A stretch of DNA of 34,460 nt from the NCBI GenBank assembly GCA_948442015.1, contig CAOJRP010000015.1, positions 1 to 34,460 on the forward strand, in the 5' to 3' direction. Below, one piece after another: positions 1-7,702 of this stretch. The translations under genes were made by a program, and so were the position numbers. Below the pieces are notes generated by a model. The model saw only the letters and a program-made list of their open reading frames with translations. It was not told the DNA's origin and searched no databases. The DNA comes from an uncultured Erysipelotrichaceae bacterium (GTDB lineage: Bacteria; Bacillota_I; Bacilli_A; RF39; UBA660). Position 1 is the stretch's first letter. Each line of letters opens with the position of its first letter.

Positions 1-1
1 A

Positions 2-541
2 AATATTTCACAAGATGAATTAGCATTAAAAGTATTTGTTTCAAGACAAACAATATCTAATTGGGAAACAAATAAAAGTTATCCTGATATAAAAAGTTTA
101 ACTATGTTGTCTAACATTTTTCATGTAACTCTAGATGATTTTATAAAAGGAGATGTGGAAAAGATGAAGAAGATAGTTAGTAAAGAGAAAATAGAAAAAT
201 TTAATATAATGAGTTATATTTTTCTAGCAGAAATGCTAATTCTTATGTTTAGTGCCTACCCATTATTTAGCATTGATGGATATATTGGAGTTATTATTTG
301 GGCATTATTTTTTGTAATAACACTTATAACAGCAACAATCATTGAAAAATTCAAAAAGAATAATGATATAGAGACATATAAAGAGATTATTGCTTTTATG
401 GAAAATAAATCATTATCTTATGAAGAAGTACAACAAGAAATTGGAAAAAGAAACTATCAAAAAATATTGTTAGCTATTCTAACAGGTTTAATAACATTTA
501 TTATTTTTATAATTGAAGTATTTATCATGAAAAAATTTTAG
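2..541 (+). CDS. XRE-family HTH regulator with membrane C-terminus (5' end outside window)
   Basis: The reading frame is open from base 2, before the first ATG at 104, so the gene starts upstream of the window. The visible N-terminus reads like the second half of an XRE helix-turn-helix (SQDELA, then VSRQTISNWE, then YPDIKSL). This is followed by the usual LSNIF..TLDDFIKGD linker, two hydrophobic segments (near codons 205-330 of the window and again before the stop) and a charged segment between them. HTH-plus-membrane proteins of this kind are common small regulators in Bacillota. The target is unknown. The stop codon TAG overlaps the ribosome binding site of the next small gene, so the two are probably co-transcribed. 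Confidence 0.8.
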   Translation, partial: NISQDELALKVFVSRQTISNWETNKSYPDIKSLTMLSNIFHVTLDDFIKGDVEKMKKIVSKEKIEKFNIMSYIFLAEMLILMFSAYPLFSIDGYIGVIIWALFFVITLITATIIEKFKKNNDIETYKEIIAFMENKSLSYEEVQQEIGKRNYQKILLAILTGLITFIIFIIEVFIMKKF

Positions 542-551
542 GAGGTAGAAT

Positions 552-653
552 ATGGAATTTTGGATAATTTTTATCGGTTTAATATGTATTGGAGGAAGTT
601 GTTCACTAACTGGTACTTGGTGGAGCAAAAAGAAAAAAAGAAAAAATAAATAG
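552..653 (+). CDS. Small membrane peptide, 33 residues
   Basis: An ATG at 552 is preceded by AGGAGG (540-545) that overlaps the stop codon of the HTH gene, a layout typical of translational coupling. The product has one hydrophobic segment (residues 3-21, with two Cys and a GG pair) followed by a strongly basic tail of about ten residues (KKKKRKNK). This is the pattern of a single-span membrane peptide with a cytoplasmic C-terminus. I recognise no family. It could be a partner or modulator of the upstream membrane-anchored regulator, or a toxic-type peptide; the sequence alone does not decide. Confidence 0.6.
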   Translation: MEFWIIFIGLICIGGSCSLTGTWWSKKKKRKNK

Positions 654-654
654 A

Positions 655-683
655 AAGCAAATTATAGCAAGATTTGTTTTTTT
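655..683 (+). terminator. Probable rho-independent terminator
   Basis: AGCAAAT (656-662) pairs with ATTTGTT (672-678, one G-U) and runs into seven Ts (677-683). It lies directly after the small membrane peptide gene. Confidence 0.5.
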
Positions 684-725
684 AAGCGACATAAATATAG
701 TATATGCAAAGCAATAAAATACAAT

Positions 726-1775
726 TTACTTAATTCCTATAATCTTTCTTAGAATAGGAATTTTTTTGATAATCTCATAAACTAATAAAGTTATTATAAA
801 ACTACCAAAAATAATCATCAATATTTGCAAGACAATATTATTTGTTATTATTAAAGAATAGTATCCTACTATTACTAAAACTGGTAAATGTAAAATATAA
901 ATTGAAAATGATGCTTTTTTAAAATAGTTAGTAATTTTACTTTCTTTATTTAAACACAATTTACCTATAATTATGCAAGATAATGTTCCCAACCATCCAA
1001 CAAAGTTTACGAATATATCTCCATAGTAAGAAAAATTATAATATGCAATTACTAACATTAGTTGAAACAAACAAAATAATCCTAAAATTAATTTTTTATT
1101 CTTCTCAAGTTTATAAATAATTTTTTCGTTAGTAAATAAATAGTACCCTAATAAATACAACGTGAAATATCTTCCAAAACTATATACACCAAAAGCACCA
1201 ATATATGCCATTAATGAGATGGGTACAAATAACAAAATTATTCCTACTATACTTATTTTTTCTAATTTAGCCGAAACTTTTTCATAAGGGAGATATTTTA
1301 TTATTACTAAAGCTAAAAGAGAAATTATAAACAAAAATAATATAAACCATAAATGCCCTGGTGTGAAACACCCATCATTGCCACTTAAGTCTGTAAAATG
1401 AGTAAAAAAGTATTTGTAATTATTTAAAATGTTTCCATTATATCCGAAAAAGAATTTTCTTGCATATAAAGTTTGTATGGGAACTAGCAGCATTATTCCA
1501 CCGATAAAAGGAATAAGCAGTTTAGAAAATCGTTCTTTTACAAATTCTTTCACACTTCTTTTTTCTAATGAATATCTTGCACACATCCCTGCTATAACAA
1601 ATAATAATGCCATAATCCAAGGATTAACTATAATAATTAATGAACTTAATAACTTATTTTCTCCTGCCCAAACATAAAATTTCGTTCCATAGTTATTCCA
1701 AATCATAAAAGTATGTACAGGGAATAAAAGTAAAATCATAATTGTTCTTAAATTATCTAAATAATTTTTTCTCAT
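726..1775 (-). CDS. Acyltransferase 3 family membrane protein
   Basis: This is a 349-residue polytopic membrane protein with about ten hydrophobic segments. The N-terminus (NLRTIMILLLFPVHTF) carries the R-x10-H arrangement (R10, H21) characteristic of acyltransferase family 3 enzymes (OafA/OpgC type). These enzymes move acetyl, succinyl or similar groups onto extracytoplasmic sugars. The length agrees with a stand-alone AT3 enzyme without an extra SGNH domain. GGAG lies 8 nt before the ATG. The substrate cannot be read from the sequence, and no glycan biosynthesis gene is adjacent. Family assignment is fairly sure; the reaction is inferred from the family. Confidence 0.85.
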   Translation of the reverse strand: MRKNYLDNLRTIMILLLFPVHTFMIWNNYGTKFYVWAGENKLLSSLIIIVNPWIMALLFVIAGMCARYSLEKRSVKEFVKERFSKLLIPFIGGIMLLVPIQTLYARKFFFGYNGNILNNYKYFFTHFTDLSGNDGCFTPGHLWFILFLFIISLLALVIIKYLPYEKVSAKLEKISIVGIILLFVPISLMAYIGAFGVYSFGRYFTLYLLGYYLFTNEKIIYKLEKNKKLILGLFCLFQLMLVIAYYNFSYYGDIFVNFVGWLGTLSCIIIGKLCLNKESKITNYFKKASFSIYILHLPVLVIVGYYSLIITNNIVLQILMIIFGSFIITLLVYEIIKKIPILRKIIGIK

Positions 1776-1810
1776 AATTTAGCTCCATTTCACAAGGCTA
1801 CTTCCTTTTA

Positions 1811-2034
1811 TTAAACTAGATATGCAATTATTAAAAATGAAAAAAAGGCAACTACTATCCCTATACTAATGCTCTTTTTCCACTTTCCCCTATAAAAACC
1901 TATTGTATCCAAAGTAATACCCCATCTTTTCTTGTATATTGTTTTAAGTTGTTCTTATATTCTTTGTCTCTTTGTAATATTTTAACATCTTTTGTTCCAA
2001 TTCTAAAATAAACTATAGCTTGTGTTTTATTTTC
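1811..2034 (-). pseudogene. Decayed gene remnant with a frameshift and a C-terminal membrane segment
   Basis: Two overlapping open stretches on the minus strand read like one broken protein. One frame is open from 2034 down to a TAG at 1900-1902 (TQAIVYFRIGTKDVKILQ...). The second is open from 1954 to a TAA at 1811 (EQLKTIYKKRWGITLDT..., ending in a hydrophobic segment). The natural junction lies between 1903 and 1954. There is no start codon with a ribosome binding site. The first frame is in phase with the stop of the upstream DUF3592 gene. The family is not recognised. Confidence 0.45.
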
Positions 2035-2745
2035 TTATCTTAAATCTACTATATCATCTGTTAGAACATCTATATCAATGATATATTTCTTTATATTATT
2101 TTCATCAATATACACAGGAAATTGCTTAATATTTTTTTCTTCAATTATCTTTTCTGGATTTATCCAAATATTTTTACTTTTAAATATATATTTTTTATTA
2201 TCTAACGAATTATTCCATTCACAAATAATATTATATGGACATCTCCCATTTACACGATAAGAAGTATTTAAAACTGTTTCTATATAATTAGCATTTATTA
2301 GTTTTCCATTATCTCTTAATCTTTTTTCAAAGTTTTTCTTCCTAATTTTTACTAATATTCCTGTTCCTCCTATTGTTAAAAATAATAATCCTACTCCTGG
2401 GAAAATCAAAAACAACAAATCTAAAGATTTCACTCCTATTTTATTAGGATTATCTTTATCATAATATATATTTATTTCTTTCCCCTCATAAAAACTAGAA
2501 GAATAACTATTTAACCTTGAAACATATTCCGTTTCCAAAACATTATATGACACAAACACTTCATGATTTCTATTATGTTTAGTATTTCCATGATGTGAAG
2601 ATATCTCTGTAATAGTTCCAACTGTTTCTACTTTATTCTCATAATTAAATATATTACCAAATAAAACTAGACCAACTATAACAAATATTGCCCCAATACT
2701 AGCAAATATAATCCAGATAAAATTTTCTAATTTATTTTCTTTCAT
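2035..2745 (-). CDS. DUF3592-type membrane protein
   Basis: A 236-residue protein with an N-terminal membrane segment (about residues 9-32), a β-rich stretch (VGTITEISSHHG...VFVSYNV...YEGKEINIYYDKDNPNKIGV) and a second membrane segment (about 108-130), followed by a soluble C-terminal half. The pattern of T/GxI..., V.Y...., G..v.iyYd..nP..i followed by a membrane helix is that of DUF3592 proteins, whose function is unknown. AGGAG precedes the ATG. The next gene upstream, 21 bp away, is a shorter member of the same type, so this looks like a duplicated pair in one transcript. Confidence 0.7.
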   Translation of the reverse strand: MKENKLENFIWIIFASIGAIFVIVGLVLFGNIFNYENKVETVGTITEISSHHGNTKHNRNHEVFVSYNVLETEYVSRLNSYSSSFYEGKEINIYYDKDNPNKIGVKSLDLLFLIFPGVGLLFLTIGGTGILVKIRKKNFEKRLRDNGKLINANYIETVLNTSYRVNGRCPYNIICEWNNSLDNKKYIFKSKNIWINPEKIIEEKNIKQFPVYIDENNIKKYIIDIDVLTDDIVDLR

Positions 2746-2766
2746 AAACTCTAACTCCTAAAATAA

Positions 2767-3138
2767 TTATAACACAATACCTAACATACCTATTATTAAA
2801 AACAAAATGCCAATAATTAAAGTGCTATTTAATTCTTTTATAGTTACCACATCAGGTTTATCTTTTTTAAAATAAACAGTTATTTCTCTTCGTAAATTTT
2901 TGTTAGGAAAATTACTATAAGAAGTAGTCACACTTTCTATTGAATAAGCTATATATTCTTTATCATCATATTTATACTTAACTTTATAAGGATAGGATTC
3001 AATTCCTTTATAACTTTTAATTGGTTCACCATACCCAATAATAATACCTTTGACACATTTTCCTAAAAATATATAAATAAATCGTTTGGATATAAGGAAA
3101 ACTCCCACAACACAGAAAAGTATTCCAAGGATAATCAT
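2767..3138 (-). CDS. Short DUF3592-type membrane protein
   Basis: A 123-residue protein with a membrane segment at each end (about residues 1-26 and 104-122). Between them is a β-rich core: VKGIIIGYGEP, YPYKVKYKYDDKEYIAYS, then REITVYFKKDKPDVVTI. This is the same architecture as the first half of the neighbouring 236-residue protein, with the Y-x-K/D-x-x-P element preceding the second helix. The start is set by GAGGT six bases before ATG. It is probably co-transcribed with its paralogue. Function is unknown. Confidence 0.65.
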   Translation of the reverse strand: MIILGILFCVVGVFLISKRFIYIFLGKCVKGIIIGYGEPIKSYKGIESYPYKVKYKYDDKEYIAYSIESVTTSYSNFPNKNLRREITVYFKKDKPDVVTIKELNSTLIIGILFLIIGMLGIVL

Positions 3139-3169
3139 TATAATACCTCACTTTCAAAATGTAATTTAA

Positions 3170-4042
3170 TTAAACTTGTTTAAAAAACATTTTATTATCT
3201 TTAAATTCATAGCATAGTTTATTTTCATCTAGTAAATAGGATAAATAAGACTTTATTGTACTCCCAACTAGAACATACTGATTGGCATTCATTGTTAAAT
3301 TATATTCATCAAAAATGTATTTCAATATATCTTCAAAAGTAATCTTTTTTTGACAAACACCATATAGTTTATCCATAATTTCATTCACTTTATTTTTATT
3401 AAGTTCTATTAAAGAGGAAATATTCTTCGTTGCCTCACAATGTGACGGAATATATAAACTTCCATCTAAAGTATCCAAATAATCTAAGGTATACAAAAAC
3501 TCTTTTACATCATATATGAAGAATAAATGATATTTGGTAATTGTTTCTTCACTAAACAAGGAATCTGCTAAAAAATATACATTATCACTTGTCTTAATTC
3601 CTATCATATCAAAGAAATGTCCTCTTAAAGAAAAATACTCTAGTCCATCAGGTAAGTTGTTATAAATAGGCACTACAACAGACTCTTTGGCTAATAAAAA
3701 TTTATTTCTAATATCTTTAAAGGGATATCCGCCATATAAAAAAGATGATTCTAATATAGGAAATTCTGTAAAAGATTTTTCAATATTATTAGCAAGTATA
3801 GTACAATTAGTTCTATCTTGTATTACTTTATTGCCTCCAATATGGTCGGCATTTGAATGGGTATTTATAATGCCTAAAACATTCCACCCTTGCTCATCAG
3901 TAATTTTTAATATTTTCTTTCCTGCATCTTTATCATTTCCTGTGTCTATAATATAGACATTTTTATCATCTATTTTATATATCCCAATATTAGTAGCATT
4001 TTTTATATAATAAGTCTTCTCTCCAACACTAACCAATTCCAT
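3170..4042 (-). CDS. MBL-fold metallo-hydrolase
   Basis: A 290-residue protein of the metallo-β-lactamase fold. The metal motif is at residues 62-67 as H-S-N-A-D-H, in the context IINTHSNADHIGG. The usual second His of HxHxDH is Asn here, a variant seen in a subset of MBL hydrolases. Further ligand candidates are the His in LRGHFFD, the Asp in LADSLF and the His in IPSHCEA. The last ~80 residues look helical and may be a DNA-binding-like or oligomerisation tail. AGGAGG precedes the ATG. Likely a cytosolic thioesterase- or lactonase-like hydrolase; the substrate is unknown. Confidence 0.8.
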   Translation of the reverse strand: MELVSVGEKTYYIKNATNIGIYKIDDKNVYIIDTGNDKDAGKKILKITDEQGWNVLGIINTHSNADHIGGNKVIQDRTNCTILANNIEKSFTEFPILESSFLYGGYPFKDIRNKFLLAKESVVVPIYNNLPDGLEYFSLRGHFFDMIGIKTSDNVYFLADSLFSEETITKYHLFFIYDVKEFLYTLDYLDTLDGSLYIPSHCEATKNISSLIELNKNKVNEIMDKLYGVCQKKITFEDILKYIFDEYNLTMNANQYVLVGSTIKSYLSYLLDENKLCYEFKDNKMFFKQV

Positions 4043-4062
4043 AAACTAAGTCCTCCTATAAT

Positions 4063-4512
4063 TTATCTTTCAAAGTAGCCCTCGATAGTTCCTTTTTGTA
4101 AAATATGACCATGCATTGTTTTTAATAATTTCTTTTTCATAGTATTAGGTGATAATTCTAAAATAGTATCTAATGCATAAATTGAATATCTGTAATTATG
4201 TTTTTGAAATTTTGGTGGTTTTGCTCCTTTATATTTATGTAAGCCATAAGCAATGCCTTGTCTAACATTATCCATACTTCCAACGTTATCGGGAATAATT
4301 GAATCTGCTTTTATATTCCAAGCAATCCAATGAGTAAAATTCTTAATTGGATGGCTTAAATCTTCTAAAATTATTACTAAACTTTTTGCCTTAATTGACA
4401 AATTCTTAATTCTAAATTCGGGAGATACGTTTTCTCCATAGCCAGTATATTTTAAGGGAATCATTTCTTTATCTTTAAAAGCTGTTTCAAATTCTAATTT
4501 AGTATATTCCAA
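4063..4512 (-). CDS. YbhB/YbcL-family (PEBP, Raf-kinase-inhibitor-like) protein, TTG start
   Basis: A 149-residue phosphatidylethanolamine-binding-protein-like protein. Visible motifs are NVSPEF near the N-terminus, IILEDLSHP (the ligand-pocket strand) and FTHWIAWNI, followed by GxGY-type and YRYSIYALDT strands, all in the family order and at the family length. An in-frame ATG lies 15 bases upstream, but the only good ribosome binding site (GGAGGTG) sits inside those codons. Translation therefore most likely begins at the TTG at 4510-4512. The role of bacterial family members is poorly defined; a cytosolic small-molecule-binding function is inferred. Confidence 0.8.
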   Translation of the reverse strand: MEYTKLEFETAFKDKEMIPLKYTGYGENVSPEFRIKNLSIKAKSLVIILEDLSHPIKNFTHWIAWNIKADSIIPDNVGSMDNVRQGIAYGLHKYKGAKPPKFQKHNYRYSIYALDTILELSPNTMKKKLLKTMHGHILQKGTIEGYFER

Positions 4513-4539
4513 AATTAACACCTCCACATTAAATGTAAT

Positions 4540-5121
4540 TTATATCACTTTTTTATATTTCATATAAATTTTTTCATTAAAGCCTTTTTGTTTGCCATGC
4601 TTTTCTTTAACTCGTTTATATTCTTCAAAACCTAAATTATTATAACAATTTATTGCTGAAATATTTATATCAGTAACATCTAGTACATAGTCATCATAAC
4701 TACTTAATTTTAAACTTTCTTTTATTAAAGTAGTTGCAACACCTTTTCTTCTGTAATCTTTTTTTACTGAAACAAATTCTATATATCCTGTTGTTACTGG
4801 ATAATCTAACTTTGATTCAAATTCTTCTTTTAATACCATCTTTGCAATAATACCTTTAATAAAGCCAAAATATTTTTTATATGATGAACTATCGGTTATA
4901 ACTGCACGACCATTACAATTTGAAATTGCTAAAACACCAACAACATTATTATCAATTTCCGCTACATAAAATTTATTTATTACAATACCACTACTAATTG
5001 CTTTTGCAGTAGTAATGGTATCTTTACATAAAACTGAAAAATCTTTTTCAAATGCTTCTGATATACATAAAGCAATAGATTCACGATCAACTTCATTTGC
5101 CTTTCTTACAATTATTTTCAT
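4540..5121 (-). CDS. GNAT family N-acetyltransferase
   Basis: A 193-residue protein with the GNAT fold order: an N-terminal IIVRKANEVDRESI strand/helix, a central VAEIDNNVVGVLAIS β-hairpin, the acetyl-CoA loop VKKDYRRKGVATTLI (Q/R-x-x-G-x-A type), and the C-terminal LDVTDINISAINCYNNLGFEEYKR segment typical of motif B. It is longer than minimal GNATs by an insert (about 70-105). The ribosome binding site GTGAGATG precedes ATG. The acceptor substrate is unknown. It sits in a run of single-gene accessory enzymes whose leaders share a common sequence. Confidence 0.85.
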   Translation of the reverse strand: MKIIVRKANEVDRESIALCISEAFEKDFSVLCKDTITTAKAISSGIVINKFYVAEIDNNVVGVLAISNCNGRAVITDSSSYKKYFGFIKGIIAKMVLKEEFESKLDYPVTTGYIEFVSVKKDYRRKGVATTLIKESLKLSSYDDYVLDVTDINISAINCYNNLGFEEYKRVKEKHGKQKGFNEKIYMKYKKVI

Positions 5122-5158
5122 ATAATCATCTCACTTTCAAATTGTAATTTATATGTTA

Positions 5159-5719
5159 TTACATTGGTTTCAAATTCTTATTAAGTCTATCTACCATCCA
5201 AGCAATTCTATTTTTTCTTCCATCTTCTGTTTTAGCATCAAAGTATGCCTTAGCATAGGTTTTCTTTACTGATGGGGACATTATCTGAAAATTGTTATAT
5301 GCAAGTTCATATTTTTTTAATATAAAAGATAGTTCTTTGATATGTTCTTCTGTAATTTCCAAGGTTTTTGGAGCATTCCATTGTCCATTAGATTTTGCTT
5401 CTTCTATTTTCTTTCTACCATATTCCGTCATAATTCCTTTTTCTTCAAGAACTTTAGTTAAGTTTTTATTTTTTTCGGACCATTTACTTTTATCTCTACG
5501 CATAGAAAAATATTTTTTATAAGTTTTATCATCTATGCTCTCTATCTGACCATCAATCCAGCCAAAACATAATGCTTCTTCAAGTGCTTCACTTGCTTTT
5601 ATTGTCTTTGGTTCTCCAGATTTTCTAAATAAAAGCCAAACACCATTATTTGATAAACAATTTTTAGATAACCAGTTTCTAAATTCTTCTCTATTAGCAA
5701 ATTCTAATACACTATTCAT
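5159..5719 (-). CDS. YdeI/OmpD-associated family protein
   Basis: A 186-residue protein. The N-terminal half matches the YdeI family: NREEFRNWLSKN, GVWLLFRKSG, EALEEALCFGWIDGQI and the F-S-M-R-R-D-K-S-K-W-S motif (about residues 72-82). The C-terminal half has the predicted helical region ending in the ARxED-like TEDGRKNRIAWMVDRLN tail seen in the family. Members are small cytosolic proteins, some linked to protection against bacteriocins or stress; the mechanism is unknown. GGAGA precedes the ATG. Family assignment is firm; the role is not. Confidence 0.85.
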   Translation of the reverse strand: MNSVLEFANREEFRNWLSKNCLSNNGVWLLFRKSGEPKTIKASEALEEALCFGWIDGQIESIDDKTYKKYFSMRRDKSKWSEKNKNLTKVLEEKGIMTEYGRKKIEEAKSNGQWNAPKTLEITEEHIKELSFILKKYELAYNNFQIMSPSVKKTYAKAYFDAKTEDGRKNRIAWMVDRLNKNLKPM

Positions 5720-5772
5720 TATATATTCTCCTCTACAAATTACTATTTTTCTCTCTCTTATTATAACAAAAG

Positions 5773-5801
5773 GAGCAAATCATTAACAACATAATTTGCT
5801 C
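5773..5801 (-). terminator. Hairpin terminator
   Basis: GAGCAAAT (5773-5780) and ATTTGCTC (5794-5801) form an 8-bp stem with a 13-nt loop. Read on the minus strand it is followed by CTTTTGTT. It sits after the HTH/zinc-ribbon gene. Confidence 0.5.
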
Positions 5802-5826
5802 TTTAAATTATAATAAGTTTATAAAG

Positions 5827-6435
5827 TTATTTAGTTAAAACTTTTTTGTGCCATGTTTTCTCATTACATTTAGGACACTTCATTTTTCTTTTCCTATTAA
5901 TATGACTAGCAAATAATACTTTTTTATATGTTGGAACATATTTATAATGACAACTACTGCATTCATAATAACCTGCTATCTGTTCTATTCTTATAGCATA
6001 ACTTATACCAATTGCAAACGGAATAATTCCAATAATTATTAAAGCAACAATTAACCATTTTGGCATAGTAATTAAAGATGCAACAAGAATAAAAATAGCC
6101 ATATTTATAGAAACAATTACCCCAATAAATATTTCTAATACTAATAATTCTTTATCCCTTTGTTCCTTAATTTGTGTCATTTCAAGTAAGTTTTCTTCTA
6201 ATCTTTTTTCATTTTCTTTCATATCTACAACTTCACCACTAAATAAATCATTAATTGAAATATTAAGTATTTCACATAAAAGAATCATATTGCTAACATC
6301 AGGTAGACAAGTACCATTTTCCCATTTTGAAACTGCTCTATCACTTATATTTAATTTTTCAGCTAATTCACTCTGTGTTATATTCTTTTCTTTCCTTTTT
6401 AAACTTATAAATTCACCTATTTTAATTTGATTCAT
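5827..6435 (-). CDS. XRE-family regulator with membrane helices and C-terminal zinc ribbon
   Basis: A 202-residue three-part protein. Residues 5-60 are a clear XRE HTH (ISLKRKEKNITQSELAEKLNISDRAVSKWENG). Residues 66-95 are a charged, probably coiled linker. Residues about 100-150 hold two membrane segments. The C-terminus has two CxxC pairs (YECSSCHYKY and KCPKCNEK), which form a zinc ribbon. AAGGAG precedes the ATG. Proteins with this layout are thought to act as membrane-associated transcriptional regulators in Bacillota. The direct target is unknown; no divergent partner gene is present, so it may act at a distance or on itself. Confidence 0.85.
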   Translation of the reverse strand: MNQIKIGEFISLKRKEKNITQSELAEKLNISDRAVSKWENGTCLPDVSNMILLCEILNISINDLFSGEVVDMKENEKRLEENLLEMTQIKEQRDKELLVLEIFIGVIVSINMAIFILVASLITMPKWLIVALIIIGIIPFAIGISYAIRIEQIAGYYECSSCHYKYVPTYKKVLFASHINRKRKMKCPKCNEKTWHKKVLTK

Positions 6436-6554
6436 TTAGATTTTCTCCTTTCACAATAAAAACTATATCTTAAATTTCCAATAATTAACACGAACTGAAA
6501 GTTGAGTTAGTAAAATAATGTTGATTTAGATATAATAAAACAAAGTAAGATATA

Positions 6555-7424
6555 TTATTTGTTTGCTATTAATTGATTGCTTTTTTTATCTAATGCCGTA
6601 ATACCAATAATATTTTTATCATTTACTAATATTTCTAATTCTTTTCGAGCAGTTTGATTTAATTTTTCTAACCTTTCTTTTTGAGAAATATTATTATCAA
6701 TCATACTTGCATTTAAAACTTCAAGATTACTTAAAACTACTAAATGAATAATATCTGTATAATCTTTTATATTACCATTTAAATCAGGATTTTGTTCTCT
6801 CCATTCCTTTGCAGTTAAACCAAATAAAGCTACATTAATTACATCCGCCTCATTTGCATACACAAACATTTTTTGTTTCTCTGTTAGTTTAGGAACGATA
6901 TTCTCTTTTATACTATCAGTATGAATTTTATAATTTGTTTTTGATAAACTTCTTCTAACTGACCACTCAATTTCATTTTGATAACCTTCGTTTTGTTTTA
7001 GTCTTTCAAATTCTTGTATTAAATAGAGTTTAAATGCCGTATCAAGCCATGAGGCAAATTCTAAAGCAATATCTGGATGAGCAAAAGTTCCTCCATCATA
7101 CTTTCCTCTTTTACTAACAAAGCCTTTAGCATTTGACATATTAATCCATCTAGATGGACTCATAGTAAATGATTGCTTTGCTGATTCATTTTTAAACTCG
7201 CGAGATTCCGCTAGTTTAAAATCTTCATTAAATAATTCTTCCCAAAGACAATAAAAATCAAATGAATTTTTATTACTAATCCATTTTATAATAACATCCC
7301 CGGGATTATTAGAATTTTTAAATCTTGCTAAATCAGTTAAAGAAATATAATCAATGTTATTCACTTTCATTATATTTATTAAATTATCTTTAACATTTAA
7401 TGTTGCTGTTATTTTATTACTCAT
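6555..7424 (-). CDS. KilA-N domain protein
   Basis: A 289-residue protein with a KilA-N DNA-binding domain in the first ~145 residues: DYISLTDLARFKN, VIIKWISNKNSFDFYCLWEEL, then KGFVSKRGKYDGGTFAHPDIALEFASWLDTAFKLYLIQEF, which is the family signature. The C-terminal half has the usual LSKTNYKIHTDSIK...LFGLTAKEWREQNP segment. KilA-N proteins come from phages and other mobile elements, so this gene marks a transferred island. GGGAGG precedes ATG, and a strong promoter with an internal dyad lies ~140 bp upstream. Its exact role is unknown. Confidence 0.9.
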   Translation of the reverse strand: MSNKITATLNVKDNLINIMKVNNIDYISLTDLARFKNSNNPGDVIIKWISNKNSFDFYCLWEELFNEDFKLAESREFKNESAKQSFTMSPSRWINMSNAKGFVSKRGKYDGGTFAHPDIALEFASWLDTAFKLYLIQEFERLKQNEGYQNEIEWSVRRSLSKTNYKIHTDSIKENIVPKLTEKQKMFVYANEADVINVALFGLTAKEWREQNPDLNGNIKDYTDIIHLVVLSNLEVLNASMIDNNISQKERLEKLNQTARKELEILVNDKNIIGITALDKKSNQLIANK

Positions 7425-7564
7425 ATCATATTCCTCCCAACTTTATTATTGATAATAAAATAATTGTTCTTCACTACTTAATTCATTTCATATATCTCAT
7501 ACTTAAGGTAAAGAATTTATTGTATTAAAAAACCAAATAGTTTTTTCTCTTCTTAATTAAATAT

Positions 7565-7593
7565 ATAATACAAATGTTTGTATGTCAAGTCAA
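7565..7593 (-). promoter_or_regulatory. Promoter of the KilA-N gene with internal dyad
   Basis: On the minus strand TTGACT (7588-7593) is followed after 17 bases by TATTAT (7565-7570). The spacer holds the inverted repeat TACAAA-CA-TTTGTA (7569-7582), which is well placed for a repressor. The implied leader to the ATG is about 130 nt, with no gene in it. Confidence 0.6.
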
Positions 7594-7702
7594 ATTTATA
7601 ACTTTTGCATTTATATAAATAAAACTTATTTTAAGAACTTATTAGCACGTTATGTTTATCTTTTTTCATCTAATTCACTCAATACATTTTTTTATTGAAT
7701 TA

